A DNA stretch of 64,000 nt, from positions 1-64,000 of the forward strand of contig JAFGSK010000044.1 in assembly GCA_016934635.1 (NCBI GenBank), written 5' to 3'. The notes below the pieces were generated by a model. That model had not been told where the DNA came from. It ran no database searches and was given only the letters and a program-made list of their open reading frames with translations. Origin of the DNA: Caldifarciminota bacterium. GTDB taxonomy: Bacteria; Hydrothermota; Tepidihabitantia; B3-TA06. Position 1 is the first letter of the stretch, and every line of letters starts with the position of its first letter. Positions 48,524-57,147 of the stretch are shown piece by piece. The translations under genes and the position numbers were made by a program.

Positions 48524-49453
48524 CTAATACGCTATCACCGCCTTTGCCGTTTCTCGAACTTCAGGAGTGTTAAGGCATACAAAGTAAGTGCCCGAGGGTA
48601 ACCGGGAACCGTCCCAGGAAAGAAAGTGATTCCCAGCTTCGCGAAAACTCGAGTGGAGGATTTCGAGCTTGCGACCCACGCAATCCCAGAGGGTTACTTC
48701 GACCCATCCGGGCTGCGCTAGGGTGTAGCGAATCTCATCTTCATATACTTGGATGGAGGTTTGTACTATATCGCAATCGCAAGGTTTCAGTTCGACTATA
48801 TCGCCTGAGGGGAAGCTACCTTTAATCCTGAGAATCAGGTCCGCAGTATCACCCATCGGCTTGGGGTGATCTTGGACGGTAACATTATCCCAAGAACGCC
48901 AGCCCTGATCCTGGGTATAGAGCCACGAAACATGATGCAGGGGTTTAACCAGGTCGTACTGAAAGACAGGCTTGTTCGCCTTCTGGAATTCGACAGCGAA
49001 GTAGAAACTGCCGGATTGAACAACCATATCCAAGTCACTGACATCGAACCAATTGAACCACAGAGGAAGTTCAGCCGAAGCCGTCCTCTGCCCGATCTGG
49101 TCACCTGGACCTTGTGCACCTTCTTCGTAGAAGATAAGCTTACAGGATTCGGTGTAAGTGCTGTCTTCAAGAGAACCTACAGGAACATAGGAAGCCTCGA
49201 GTATCCTGAACGGGTAGTTCGGAGGCGTAAATTTTACCGCCAGACGGTCTCCAGGGTTAACCAAAAGATACCAGGTGCATAAATAAATATTAAATTGGTC
49301 TGCCTCGTCTTCTGCAAGCTCAAAAGTGTCAAGGTCGTCTGCTTGCAAATTAGACCTCATGTAGAAGGTGTTTACCTCCTTTGGCGAGAACGTAAAACCA
49401 GACATCTCACCAAAGCACAGACAAAGGGCGGTAAAAATCCAGATTCTCTTCAT
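48524..49453 (-). CDS. secreted protein with C-terminal sorting domain (paralog 1)
   Basis: 309 residues from ATG 49453 behind AGGAGG. Signal peptide MKRIWIFTALCLCFGEMSG. The body is beta-rich with PGDRLAVKFTPPNYPFRILEASY, and the C-terminus WVEVTLWDCVGRKLEIL then LPSGTYFVCLNTPEVRETAKAVI is a sorting-domain layout. It is a clear paralog of the next gene, sharing the PGDR, PPxYPF and TYF.CLNTP.VR.TAK segments. Confidence 0.75.
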   Translation of the reverse strand: MKRIWIFTALCLCFGEMSGFTFSPKEVNTFYMRSNLQADDLDTFELAEDEADQFNIYLCTWYLLVNPGDRLAVKFTPPNYPFRILEASYVPVGSLEDSTYTESCKLIFYEEGAQGPGDQIGQRTASAELPLWFNWFDVSDLDMVVQSGSFYFAVEFQKANKPVFQYDLVKPLHHVSWLYTQDQGWRSWDNVTVQDHPKPMGDTADLILRIKGSFPSGDIVELKPCDCDIVQTSIQVYEDEIRYTLAQPGWVEVTLWDCVGRKLEILHSSFREAGNHFLSWDGSRLPSGTYFVCLNTPEVRETAKAVIAY

Positions 49454-49570
49454 AAATCCTCCTAGGTATAATTTTCGCAGCAATGCTACAACAATCCAGG
49501 AGCCGGTCAAGCTTTACGTGCCACTGGATCGGTCTAATGTAGCCACATTGGGGTTATTTAAAGTTCCGAG

Positions 49571-50479
49571 TTAATGCTTACTTGTCATCACCACTTTTGC
49601 CGTTTTCCGCACTTGGGGAGTGTTAAGGCAGAAAAAGTAAGTACCCGAGGGTAACCGCGAACTATCCCAAAGCAAAGAGTGACTTCCAGTCTCTTCAAAA
49701 CCACTGTAGAGGGTTTCGAGCCTCCGTCCTGATGCGTCCCAAAGTGAAATCTCAACGTCTGCATATGTAGGCAATGTGTACCGGATAACGCCTGATGAAA
49801 CTGTAATTGTAACCTCAGGGACGGGGTCGGTGACCAAGTCTGGTTCTAACTCTACTATGCCTGCATCAGGTGCTAGACCCTTAACCCGCAGGATCATATC
49901 TACGCTGTCACCAAGCTTTCCCGACATTCCAGTTACATTTATCTGTTCCCAAGAGTACCAGGTCCCGTCATCGTAGAACCAGGAGGAATGGTGCAGTGGA
50001 CGATTACAATCATACTCGAAGAAAGGACCCTCTGTATGTACCAGTTCAACCGCGACATAGAAACTGCCCGAGTTAATTACAACGTTGAGATCACTTGCAT
50101 CGACCCAACGCACCCATGCATAATCGAGAGCAACCGTTTTATGTGCAATCTCTTTGCCAGGTGACTCTGTCCCATCTTGAAAGAAGCAGAGCTTGCATTG
50201 CTGGTCATAGGTTTCCCCTAATGCGCCGTATGCCGCTTCGAGTACGGTGAAAGGGTAGCTGGGTGGTGTATACTTAACTCCCATCCTGTCCCCGGGATCA
50301 AGCTCTAAATGCCACCAGCCCAGACCTTCCTCGTCGGCCTGCAGAGTAACGGTGTCCATGTCAGCCTTACGAAACTGAAACGTGTTACTTGTATTTCCTA
50401 TGTCGGTGATGGATATAGTCAAACCTGGTATTACCCAAATCAGCACATAGATAACGGTCAAGCTAAAGGTTCTTTTCAT
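49571..50479 (-). CDS. secreted protein with C-terminal sorting domain (paralog 2)
   Basis: 302 residues from ATG 50479 behind GGAGG. Signal peptide MKRTFSLTVIYVLIWVIPGLT. It shares with its neighbour PGDRMGVKYTPPSYPFTVLEAAYG, RWVDASDLNVVINSGSFYVAVE and the C-terminal ISLWDASGRRLETLYSGF then LPSGTYFFCLNTPQVRKTAKVV. The pair arose by tandem duplication. Likely exported to the cell surface. The region 50498-50660 shows nothing further. Confidence 0.75.
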   Translation of the reverse strand: MKRTFSLTVIYVLIWVIPGLTISITDIGNTSNTFQFRKADMDTVTLQADEEGLGWWHLELDPGDRMGVKYTPPSYPFTVLEAAYGALGETYDQQCKLCFFQDGTESPGKEIAHKTVALDYAWVRWVDASDLNVVINSGSFYVAVELVHTEGPFFEYDCNRPLHHSSWFYDDGTWYSWEQINVTGMSGKLGDSVDMILRVKGLAPDAGIVELEPDLVTDPVPEVTITVSSGVIRYTLPTYADVEISLWDASGRRLETLYSGFEETGSHSLLWDSSRLPSGTYFFCLNTPQVRKTAKVVMTSKH

Positions 50480-50660
50480 AAATCCTCCTCTGTTCATCGT
50501 CGCGATAGAAAATTATCGCCGACAATAGTTATCGGAAATAAGAATAAGCTTTTTTTAAGGCTAGTCAAGTTCAGTTCTAAGACTTCCGGTGTTTAGCTAA
50601 TTCGATTAAGGTTTGATCTTAACTAGACAAAGATTCTCTTTTTTGTTCTTTTGACCGGGC

Positions 50661-50688
50661 TTGACAGCCCTGCTCCTTTCAGTATGAT
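50661..50688 (+). promoter_or_regulatory. promoter before the micro-ORF and the broken TPR gene
   Basis: TTGACA (50661-50666) and TATGAT (50683-50688), 16-bp spacer. ATG 50695 is at the predicted start of transcription. Confidence 0.75.
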
Positions 50689-50694
50689 TGCCCT

Positions 50695-50775
50695 ATGAAA
50701 CGTTTGTTGTCAATAGTTTGCTTTAAATCGAAAAATCTAACCGAAAAGAAGGTGAAGAATGCAAGAGGCTCCTGA
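50695..50775 (+). CDS. possible 26-residue leaderless micro-ORF
   Basis: 26 codons (MKRLLSIVCFKSKNLTEKK and on) start at the predicted +1 of the promoter and end at TGA 50775, inside the next gene, which begins at 50759. It could act as a leader peptide that couples translation to the TPR gene. No SD precedes it. The alternative is that the ATG is a chance triplet in a 64-nt leader. Confidence 0.4.
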   Translation: MKRLLSIVCFKSKNLTEKKVKNARGS

Positions 50776-51952
50776 GAGGAAACATCGTACAGGAACGATT
50801 ATTATTTTCGTGGTAATGGGTGTCGTATTAATCGGAGGTTTCGTTTTTTTAGGGACTTACCTCTTCAGCGGGAACAGACTGACAGGTCTGTTTACTAAAA
50901 GCGTAAAAGAGAAACCAGAAGATACACTCGCGGTGATTGATCCGGCTCTACTCGCTTACTAAGACTCGTTAGAATTATACGAATCGTACATCGATAAGAA
51001 TCCTGAGGTTCCCGAGGCCTGGATTATCAAGGGGTATTACCTGTCTCGACTGGGTCGAAACCAGGAGGCTCTTACTGCATACGAAGAGGCAATAAGGCTT
51101 GAGCCTGATAATGCCGAAACTTACTATTCAAAAGGTGTTATTCTTAATGTGTTACTGCATTACGAGGAAGCACTTGCCGCCTTTGATCAGGCTATAAGCT
51201 TATACCCGGATTACATGGACGCACGTTATAACCGGGGATGTATGTTAACCACACTGAATCGAGACGAAGAAGCGATAAAGGAGTATAAGAAGGTCTTGGA
51301 ACTCGACTCCACACATCCGGAATCTTACCATATGATGGGCCTGAGCCTTGCGAAACTCGACCGCTCAGAAGAAGCGATAGAGGCCCTCAAGCACTCAATC
51401 AGGGTTGCGCCTGATAACCATCTGGCGCATGGCTTATTGGGAATGCTTTACCTTAAACTCGGAAGATTCGAGGAGGCTGTGGATGCATCCAAGAAGGCAA
51501 TAGAATTAGATTCTCAGTACTTGTTCGCATACTCAACCCTTGCATTTTCACTCAACAAATTGAAGCGCTACCCGCAATCCCTGGAAGCCTGTGAACAGAT
51601 GATAGCCTTGAATCCTGATCTGGCCTCCGCTTATGATCTCAAGGCGACAATCCTGGGTAATATGTCCAGAAATATGAAAAAAAAGGAGGAGCGCATGAGA
51701 CTCGAAGAGGCAGAAACGAACGTTCGTAAGGCGATTGATCTTTCAGACGGGATGGTTGGTTACTACAATCTTGCCTGCGTCCAGACAAGATTGGGTCAGC
51801 ACGAGAAGGCCCTGGAAAGCCTTCGTAAAAGCAAGGAGTTTTCCACCGACTTCAATCCCGAGTGGGCCTGGGAGGACCCTGATCTTGATAACCTGCGCAA
51901 GGAGCCTTTCCGCGAGGAGTTTATTAAGATCGTGGGATCGCCCTCGAAATAA
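50759..51952 (+). pseudogene. TPR membrane protein gene interrupted by one in-frame TAA
   Basis: The N-terminal part (50759-50962) encodes a cytoplasmic start, a membrane helix (TIIIFVVMGVVLIGGFVFLGTYL) and a linker ending LLAY, then TAA at 50960-50962. The same frame continues without any further stop to 51952, beginning DSLELYESYIDKNPEVPEAW and containing about seven TPR units (EALTAYEEAIRLEPDNAE, EALAAFDQAISLYPDY and so on). One base change would restore a 397-residue TPR protein. Either it is a very recent nonsense mutation, an error, or a readthrough product. An internal GTG at 51149 could still give a 267-residue TPR fragment. Confidence 0.75.
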
Positions 51953-52009
51953 ATCTCTATCTGCATTATCAATTCTGTTGGAATAGGTATTTATTTACGA
52001 AGACAGCGC

Positions 52010-52315
52010 TTAGAATTCAGGCAAATTCACCATGTTGTCACCTCTCTTTTGAGATTTATCCGTTCGGATGAACTTCTCACCGTCAACCTTCACAAGCCTT
52101 ACGTTCGCTTCTTTTTGCCATTTGCCTTCGATGTTTTTAAAGATCGCAGCCATGGTGTAGCCCTTATCAAGCAGGTATATAACCTTGGAACGGGAAATAT
52201 CCACAGATTCACTTATGCTGTCCCCCTTATCTATACAACATCGTACACCTTCTATTATGGTGCGGTCACCGTTATACTTGACCGCCGAGATTAGATAATC
52301 CGCCCATTTAGCCAT
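52010..52315 (-). CDS. DUF3892-like protein
   Basis: 101 residues beginning MAKWADYLISAVKYN, the opening typical of DUF3892, with the core GDSISESVDISRSKVIYLLDKGYTM. Start ATG 52315 follows AAGGAGC, with a clear promoter. Small soluble protein of unknown function. Single gene. Confidence 0.8.
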   Translation of the reverse strand: MAKWADYLISAVKYNGDRTIIEGVRCCIDKGDSISESVDISRSKVIYLLDKGYTMAAIFKNIEGKWQKEANVRLVKVDGEKFIRTDKSQKRGDNMVNLPEF

Positions 52316-52336
52316 ACCTTTGCTCCTTATATTATT

Positions 52337-52365
52337 AGTATAGCCTCCTAAATTTCACTTGTCAA
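52337..52365 (-). promoter_or_regulatory. promoter of the DUF3892-like gene
   Basis: On the minus strand TTGACA (52365-52360) and TATACT (52342-52337), 17-bp spacer. Confidence 0.75.
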
Positions 52366-52577
52366 GAGGTTAATTGCATTAAGCGATTGTGTGTCATTGC
52401 CTTGGGAAATGAAGCTGGTAAAAATCGTAAGGGGAGAAATAAGGTTTAGAGTTGTAACTTTTTACCTATCTCACCGTCTTCTATTTATGTATGGTAGGAT
52501 CTGGTTACGTGTGGTGAGAACGGGGCTCGTTGCCCCAGAATAAGCAAGTATGTTACGTCGTGCGAAGGAGTAGCGTG

Positions 52578-52865
52578 ATGAGGTACGTAAAAAAACCGAC
52601 ACCTGTGGATGTAGTCTCAGCGCTCATAAGCCTGAATTACAACATCACGGAACACAACTCGGAACGGTTGGTATTAAGCGATAACAGGCATAGGGTTCCT
52701 ATAAACAAAGCTCTGTTCAGCAGTTACGCGGAGCCAGTATTGCGTCGCTGGTTAGAGCTCGCTTTTTCCGAACAGGATCAGGATCTTTTACTTGAGAAGA
52801 TGGTTCTAAACAAGTCGGTAGCCAGGGTCGTGCAATGGCTGGAAACGCCTCCGTTGAGGGTTTAA
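52578..52865 (+). CDS. 95-residue protein of unknown function
   Basis: Starts at ATG 52578 behind GAAGGAG (an upstream frame to 52530 was not used). MRYVKKPTPVDVVSALISLNYNITEH and EPVLRRWLELAFSEQDQD give a compact alpha/beta pattern without signal or membrane segment. No family recognised. Upstream (52378-52577) a GGGGC/GCCCC stem near 52524 is the only structure seen. Confidence 0.6.
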   Translation: MRYVKKPTPVDVVSALISLNYNITEHNSERLVLSDNRHRVPINKALFSSYAEPVLRRWLELAFSEQDQDLLLEKMVLNKSVARVVQWLETPPLRV

Positions 52866-52989
52866 TAAATTTGAAGTACAAGATTAAGCAACCCGGATCT
52901 GGGACAGATCGGTTTCTTTCATCCAGTCTCTGATTCAGGCAACATTCACAACCCTATTAATATACATCATTTGCAAAGGGAGGTTATCA

Positions 52990-53157
52990 ATGCAGAAACT
53001 TGAACAGAAGCTTGATCGAGAAGAAAACCGCAAGCTCCTTACCGAGATACTTGCTTCCAAAGGTGTTATAGGTAAGATCAAATCCATAGTAGAGAAGGAA
53101 ACCGGGGTCGTTATCATCGTCGATTCCATGGGAACAGAAAAGAGAAGAGGATACTGA
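52990..53157 (+). CDS. 55-residue small protein
   Basis: MQKLEQKLDREENRKLL... ending EKRRGY, 55 residues, from ATG 52990 behind GGGAGG. It has an N-terminal helix (charged heptads) and one strand (TGVVIIVDSMG). Too short to assign; codon use and the ribosome-binding site support a real gene. Confidence 0.55.
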   Translation: MQKLEQKLDREENRKLLTEILASKGVIGKIKSIVEKETGVVIIVDSMGTEKRRGY

Positions 53158-53245
53158 ATTAAGGTAACTATCCCGGGATCAAAGGTCCGTTTTCGGAAAA
53201 CTTGAAACCCCATATTATTTTATATGCGTGAGTGCAATAATGAGG

Positions 53246-53273
53246 TTGACAAACCATTCGCCCGGGTTAAGAT
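53246..53273 (+). promoter_or_regulatory. promoter of the zinc-ribbon gene
   Basis: TTGACA (53246-53251) and a weaker TAAGAT (53268-53273), 16-bp spacer. Confidence 0.5.
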
Positions 53274-53326
53274 TTTTTACAAGGATGCCCATCGTAAATA
53301 GAGCATAGGACATTTTTGGAGTACCT

Positions 53327-53497
53327 GTGGATGATATGAAATGTGTCGAGTGTGGGAAAGGCGTAGACAAGAAATGGTTGAAAAAAAGTAACGTGGTTGT
53401 CCCCTTATGTCCGGAATGTTACGAAAAGGTGAAGCACCTTTTCGAGGAGTTCGATCCTCAAGCCAGCAAGGTTTCCACTAGATGTAACTCAAAGTGA
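53327..53497 (+). CDS. 56-residue zinc-ribbon protein
   Basis: GTG 53327 lies 5 nt after GGAG. Two CxxC pairs (MKCVECGK and PLCPECYE) 19 residues apart form a treble-clef or zinc-ribbon, with an additional Cys near the C-terminus (TRCNSK). Small zinc-ribbon proteins often act in transcription or protein contacts. No family assignment. The stretch 53498-53720 shows nothing identifiable. Confidence 0.65.
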   Translation: MDDMKCVECGKGVDKKWLKKSNVVVPLCPECYEKVKHLFEEFDPQASKVSTRCNSK

Positions 53498-53720
53498 CCT
53501 TCCCGATCGAGACGAAAAATACACTTGGTAATTCCTAAAGGCTCGAACTAAATTCCGAGCTCAGGTGAATCCCATAACACCCATACAATCGGGGAAAAGG
53601 TCCTGTAACGAATGTGGTATTCTGAATCTGATCGTTTGAGGTGACTAAAGAAATCGTATCAAGATACTCAACTTTGATTGGCTTGATTAATCTTCGTATT
53701 CATGTCCTGGATCGACGCTA

Positions 53721-53748
53721 TTGACTCGGGGGATACTCGGGGTATAGT
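53721..53748 (+). promoter_or_regulatory. promoter of the first DUF3160 gene
   Basis: TTGACT (53721-53726) and TATAGT (53743-53748), 16-bp spacer. The predicted start near 53755 lies after an in-frame ATG at 53702, so ATG 53786 is the real start. Confidence 0.75.
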
Positions 53749-53785
53749 CCTAAAAACAAGCAAAGGTATTTTCAAAGGAGGCAGG

Positions 53786-55822
53786 ATGTGCCCTTTAACG
53801 ATTTTGACGCTGATTCTTTCTGCGGGAGTGACCGTGGATTCCAGGCTTGACGGTTACGACGTCGCCTCAGAGCAGCCCGATCTAGGTTACCTTATGGGCG
53901 AGCAGGAACTTGCACGGCTTGATGAAATAGGGTTTTTTCTTAGATCCACCCATGACGAAACCATCTACGAGGTTTACTCCGATTACACCGAATCACCTTA
54001 CACACCGATCTTCGTATCTACAGACCTTCCGTATCATACCATGCACATGATGGTCGATTACACGGTCAGGATCATCGAGATAGAAGAGCTTCTGCCCAAG
54101 CTGGAGGCCCTGACCAGAGGTATGTTAGAGCATGCTGAGAAAGGATATAAGAAGGCTCCGAAAGAACTAAGGGAAGCGGCAAAAATAACCTACATTTACT
54201 TTGCAGTTGCTGCAAGGCTTCTTGAAATGGATATCGAGATAAAGGATGCCGATTGCATGAACAAGGTTGAGACCGAACTTGCCAGGATCGACAGGCATTC
54301 GGGGATAGATCGCATTTCGTTTATGGAGGATGTGTCAGAGGATTATTCACAGTACGCACCAAGAGGACACTACACACGGTCGGATGACTTCCGCCGCTAC
54401 TTCAAGGCGATGATGTGGTACGGCCGCCTGCCCTTCACGGTACCCGACGATCCGTCAAGCTCAGTTACATATCTGCAGGCGGCGATTCTCGAGGCCTCCT
54501 ATCTTTGCGAAGACTCTGAACTTACCCAGCTCTGGGAAGACATATACGAGCCCACCGCCTTTTTCTTCGGGGCTGCCGAGGATATAACACCCGGTTTACT
54601 CATTGAAGAGACCCGTGATTTTTTTGCTGAAGATGTATCGGAGAACTATCTGGTCGATGAAGAGAAGATGCTTGAGTTTGCAAACTACCTTACCGAAAGC
54701 AATCAGCCGAAGATCGTCTCCGGGCTGGTCCCTTCATTGGGCACGGGTGAACCCGTAAAAGCCCCTGTTACAGTCCGTTTCATGCCCCAGAGGTTCGTGC
54801 CGGATTCGTATATCTTCTCCGAACTGGTCTTCGATAAGGTACTCTCGTATCAGGGAGATGGGGAACCTTTTACCTTGGGGCAAACCCAGCTCGGGCCTAT
54901 GCGGGTTTTCCCTCGCGGTCTTGATCTTTTGGCCGTACTGCGGTGGAACCAGGCATACCAGATACTTGCCGATGAAGGTGATACAGACTACATGAAGTAC
55001 TCCGAGCAGTTCGAGAAGATGATTAAGTGGTATGCCGGGCTTCCGGTTCGTGACAAGGAATCCTCGATCTACTTCAGATGGTTTGATTTCTTTCTTACCT
55101 ATAGAGACGGTACCCCGCCGCCGCTGGTAGACGGGGAAGCCTGGGAGCGAAAAAAGATAGTGACAGCGCTTGGTTCGTGGTCAGAACTGCGTCACGATGC
55201 AATCCTTTATGCCAAACAGAGTTATACCGGGTTTGCAATGGCCGCAGAACCCGGTGAGGAGCTTCCACCGCCGCCGCCGCTGCATCTTGCTTTAATTGAA
55301 GACGCAGGAGGTCTTTATGCACGGATGGCTGAGTGCGCCCGCGTGATCGCTGAATTCTCAAATGAAGAAAATCCGGAACACCCGATTCGAGAAACCTTCC
55401 TGTACTTTGCCGAGGTTCTTGACAGACTCGATACGCTGTCAGATAAACAACAAGACGGCCTGAGTGCCGAGGAACACGAGTGGCTCTGGAAGGTTGCAGG
55501 CAAACTTTCATACATGCCTTCAAGACTGGGTGAGGTGGTTACGGACGAAACGGATGAACGTGCAGCCTTGATAGCAGACGTGCACTCAGATCCCAACTCA
55601 GGACTCGTTCTGGAAGAGGGAACCGGTGATCCGGCAAGAATATACGTTATCTGCAGGATAGACGGCAAAACATACGTGGCCCAGGGTGGGGCATACACCT
55701 ACTTTGAATTCAAGCACCCGATGTCGGACAGATTGACTGACGAGGCTTGGCACGACCTCCTGGATTCAAGCAAGAGGCCGGAGATGCCTTCCTGGACCGA
55801 TCCTGTGTTCGTAGAGAGGTGA
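53786..55822 (+). CDS. DUF3160 family secreted protein
   Basis: 678 residues from ATG 53786 behind AAAGGAGG. Signal peptide MCPLTILTLILSAGVTV. The body matches DUF3160: IFVSTDLPYHTMHMMVDYTVR, YFKAMMWYGRLPF, MRVFPRGLDLLAVLRW, SWSELRHDAILYAKQSYTG. The helical fold, about 650-700 residues, is predicted to sit in the periplasm or outside the cell; no reaction is established. It overlaps the next gene by 1-3 nt (TGATG). A paralog starts at 62303. Confidence 0.9.
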   Translation: MCPLTILTLILSAGVTVDSRLDGYDVASEQPDLGYLMGEQELARLDEIGFFLRSTHDETIYEVYSDYTESPYTPIFVSTDLPYHTMHMMVDYTVRIIEIEELLPKLEALTRGMLEHAEKGYKKAPKELREAAKITYIYFAVAARLLEMDIEIKDADCMNKVETELARIDRHSGIDRISFMEDVSEDYSQYAPRGHYTRSDDFRRYFKAMMWYGRLPFTVPDDPSSSVTYLQAAILEASYLCEDSELTQLWEDIYEPTAFFFGAAEDITPGLLIEETRDFFAEDVSENYLVDEEKMLEFANYLTESNQPKIVSGLVPSLGTGEPVKAPVTVRFMPQRFVPDSYIFSELVFDKVLSYQGDGEPFTLGQTQLGPMRVFPRGLDLLAVLRWNQAYQILADEGDTDYMKYSEQFEKMIKWYAGLPVRDKESSIYFRWFDFFLTYRDGTPPPLVDGEAWERKKIVTALGSWSELRHDAILYAKQSYTGFAMAAEPGEELPPPPPLHLALIEDAGGLYARMAECARVIAEFSNEENPEHPIRETFLYFAEVLDRLDTLSDKQQDGLSAEEHEWLWKVAGKLSYMPSRLGEVVTDETDERAALIADVHSDPNSGLVLEEGTGDPARIYVICRIDGKTYVAQGGAYTYFEFKHPMSDRLTDEAWHDLLDSSKRPEMPSWTDPVFVER

Positions 55823-56361
55823 TGAGAGTTAAGATCATCCTCATCTTATGCGGAGTTCAATCCTTGATAGCCGGCATCTGGGTCGCAGGTTTGGGCGGCG
55901 GAAGTGCAATTTACCTGGCAGGTGATCAACCGCAAGACCTCTATGAAACCCTGAGAGCCTGGCGAGTAGAGGCTGAGGCAGGTTACTATGCAGGCAAGGA
56001 GGGTTTTAACGTACTCGTGAACTATGCAGAAAATCTGGCTAAGCATCAAGGTTCGTCTACTCTCACTCGTGATCTGCATCTGGCACTTTTGGGTGAGTAT
56101 CGACTTATCATGTTGAATAAGGCAGGAAACTTACAGGGCACTCTTGGATTGGGTCCTTCCCTGCATCGACTTCACTTCTATTCCGCTAATGAAGTATTGA
56201 AACGGTCGCCAAGATTCAACGTAGACACTGAGGTGGCCGTTCTATGGTTTACATCCCGTCATCTCTTGATTCGTGGACAAGCCTCCTATTCGTTTCCTCC
56301 GCTTACTCCTTTCAGTGGCAGTCAACTAAGTTTAACCCTGCGTTTCAACTATCGCTCCTAA
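55822..56361 (+). CDS. small outer-membrane beta-barrel-like protein
   Basis: 179 residues from ATG 55822, overlapping the DUF3160 stop (TGATG). Signal peptide MRVKIILILCGVQSLIAGIWVAG. Strands alternate (VEAEAGYYAGKEGFNVLVNYAE, LTRDLHLALLGEYRLIML, GTLGLGPSLHRLHFY) and the last strand SQLSLTLRFNYRS fits a barrel terminus, so an 8-stranded barrel is likely. It is coupled to the DUF3160 protein and may anchor or export it. Confidence 0.65.
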   Translation: MRVKIILILCGVQSLIAGIWVAGLGGGSAIYLAGDQPQDLYETLRAWRVEAEAGYYAGKEGFNVLVNYAENLAKHQGSSTLTRDLHLALLGEYRLIMLNKAGNLQGTLGLGPSLHRLHFYSANEVLKRSPRFNVDTEVAVLWFTSRHLLIRGQASYSFPPLTPFSGSQLSLTLRFNYRS

Positions 56362-56474
56362 CGCCCTTTATTAACCTGACTTTATACAAACCTGGAAAAC
56401 CATCAGGGATTTAATGTTTGACAACCTTCTCCACTCCGTTCACCTATAACGAATCCAATTAGGAGGATTTATGA

Positions 56475-56615
56475 GTGTACTTAATAATAGCAATAGTAAC
56501 CAGCCTCGGAACTTTCCTGCCCGTTATTCCGTACGTTCAATGGGCAGCATTAGTTTTCGGGGTACTTGCCCGAGGTTACACAAAGTGGTTGACAACCAGA
56601 CTTCACCCGATATAA
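56475..56615 (+). CDS. possible 46-residue membrane peptide
   Basis: GTG 56475, 8 nt after AGGAGG, opens a frame of 46 residues with a hydrophobic helix (YLIIAIVTSLGTFLPVIPYVQWAALVFGVLARG) and a basic tail. A competing frame from ATG 56471 (51 residues) is hydrophilic and less gene-like. The gene end overlaps the -10 box of the ferredoxin promoter. Either frame may be spurious. Confidence 0.4.
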   Translation: MYLIIAIVTSLGTFLPVIPYVQWAALVFGVLARGYTKWLTTRLHPI

Positions 56616-56616
56616 T
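56589..56616 (+). promoter_or_regulatory. consensus promoter of ferredoxin
   Basis: TTGACA (56589-56594) and TATAAT (56611-56616), both perfect, 16-bp spacer; the start near 56623 gives a 16-nt leader with AAGGAGG. Confidence 0.85.
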
Positions 56617-56638
56617 TCCATACTAAGGAGGTTCATTA

Positions 56639-56821
56639 ATGGCCGTTAAAGTAGACCAAGAAGCATGCATCGGATGCGGAGTATGCGCCGACATCTGTCC
56701 ACAGGTATTTGAGATGAAGGACGACCTGGCTGTCGTTGTCGAAGGCGCCAACTGTGACGAAGCAGGTTGTTGTCAAGAAGCAGCCGACTCTTGCCCTACC
56801 GAAGCAATCAGCCTAGATTAA
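56639..56821 (+). CDS. ferredoxin
   Basis: 60 residues. C10-IG-C13-GV-C16 and C52-P bind one [4Fe-4S] cluster, as in single-cluster ferredoxins. Additional C20, C39, C44 and C45 exceed what one cluster needs and could form disulfides. It is an electron carrier with its own promoter and terminator, so it is expected to be expressed strongly and alone. It is a candidate partner for the redox island, though 20 kb away. Confidence 0.93.
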   Translation: MAVKVDQEACIGCGVCADICPQVFEMKDDLAVVVEGANCDEAGCCQEAADSCPTEAISLD

Positions 56822-56847
56822 CGCCTAAAGGAGATAAAAAGTTTACG

Positions 56848-56878
56848 ACGCGGTGAAGTCCTCTTCACCGCGTTTATT
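56848..56878 (+). terminator. rho-independent terminator of ferredoxin
   Basis: 11-bp stem ACGCGGTGAAG / CTTCACCGCGT with a 4-nt loop, followed by TTTATT. Confidence 0.8.
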
Positions 56879-56890
56879 GATTAAAAGAAG

Positions 56891-56912
56891 ACCGCCCCCG
56901 GACGGGGGCGGT
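56891..56912 (-). terminator. second GC-rich palindrome after ferredoxin
   Basis: A 10-bp stem ACCGCCCCCG / CGGGGGCGGT around GA. A T-rich tract (TCTTCTTTT) follows on the minus strand, so it would terminate minus-strand transcription, although no minus gene is near. On the plus strand it may reinforce the first terminator. Nothing else was found in 56913-57114. Confidence 0.5.
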
Positions 56913-57114
56913 ACAGGAGGTGTTTCTGAGGAGGGCTGATTCTATTATAGTCATCGGAAACTCCCTGTCAAGCTGAGGTACTATCGAGAATTCAGCAGGA
57001 TACCTATCCATATCTCTTAATAAGCTACCAAAAGAGACTTGCAGCTAAAAAGGATTCAATCCAATCAACAATGGGGAAAAGCCAAAAAGACGAATTGAAT
57101 TATAAACAATCTGC

Positions 57115-57142
57115 TTGACAATAAACCCAATCGGTCTATGCT
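57115..57142 (+). promoter_or_regulatory. promoter of the purM operon, leaderless
   Basis: TTGACA (57115-57120) and TATGCT (57137-57142), 16-bp spacer. The purM ATG at 57148 lies 5 nt after the -10 box. Confidence 0.8.
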
Positions 57143-57147
57143 TGAGT

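Noticed and set aside
56471..56626. Hydrophilic 51-codon frame from ATG 56471
   Set aside because: It competes with a hydrophobic, more gene-like frame from GTG 56475; neither is certain, and this one has no recognisable feature.
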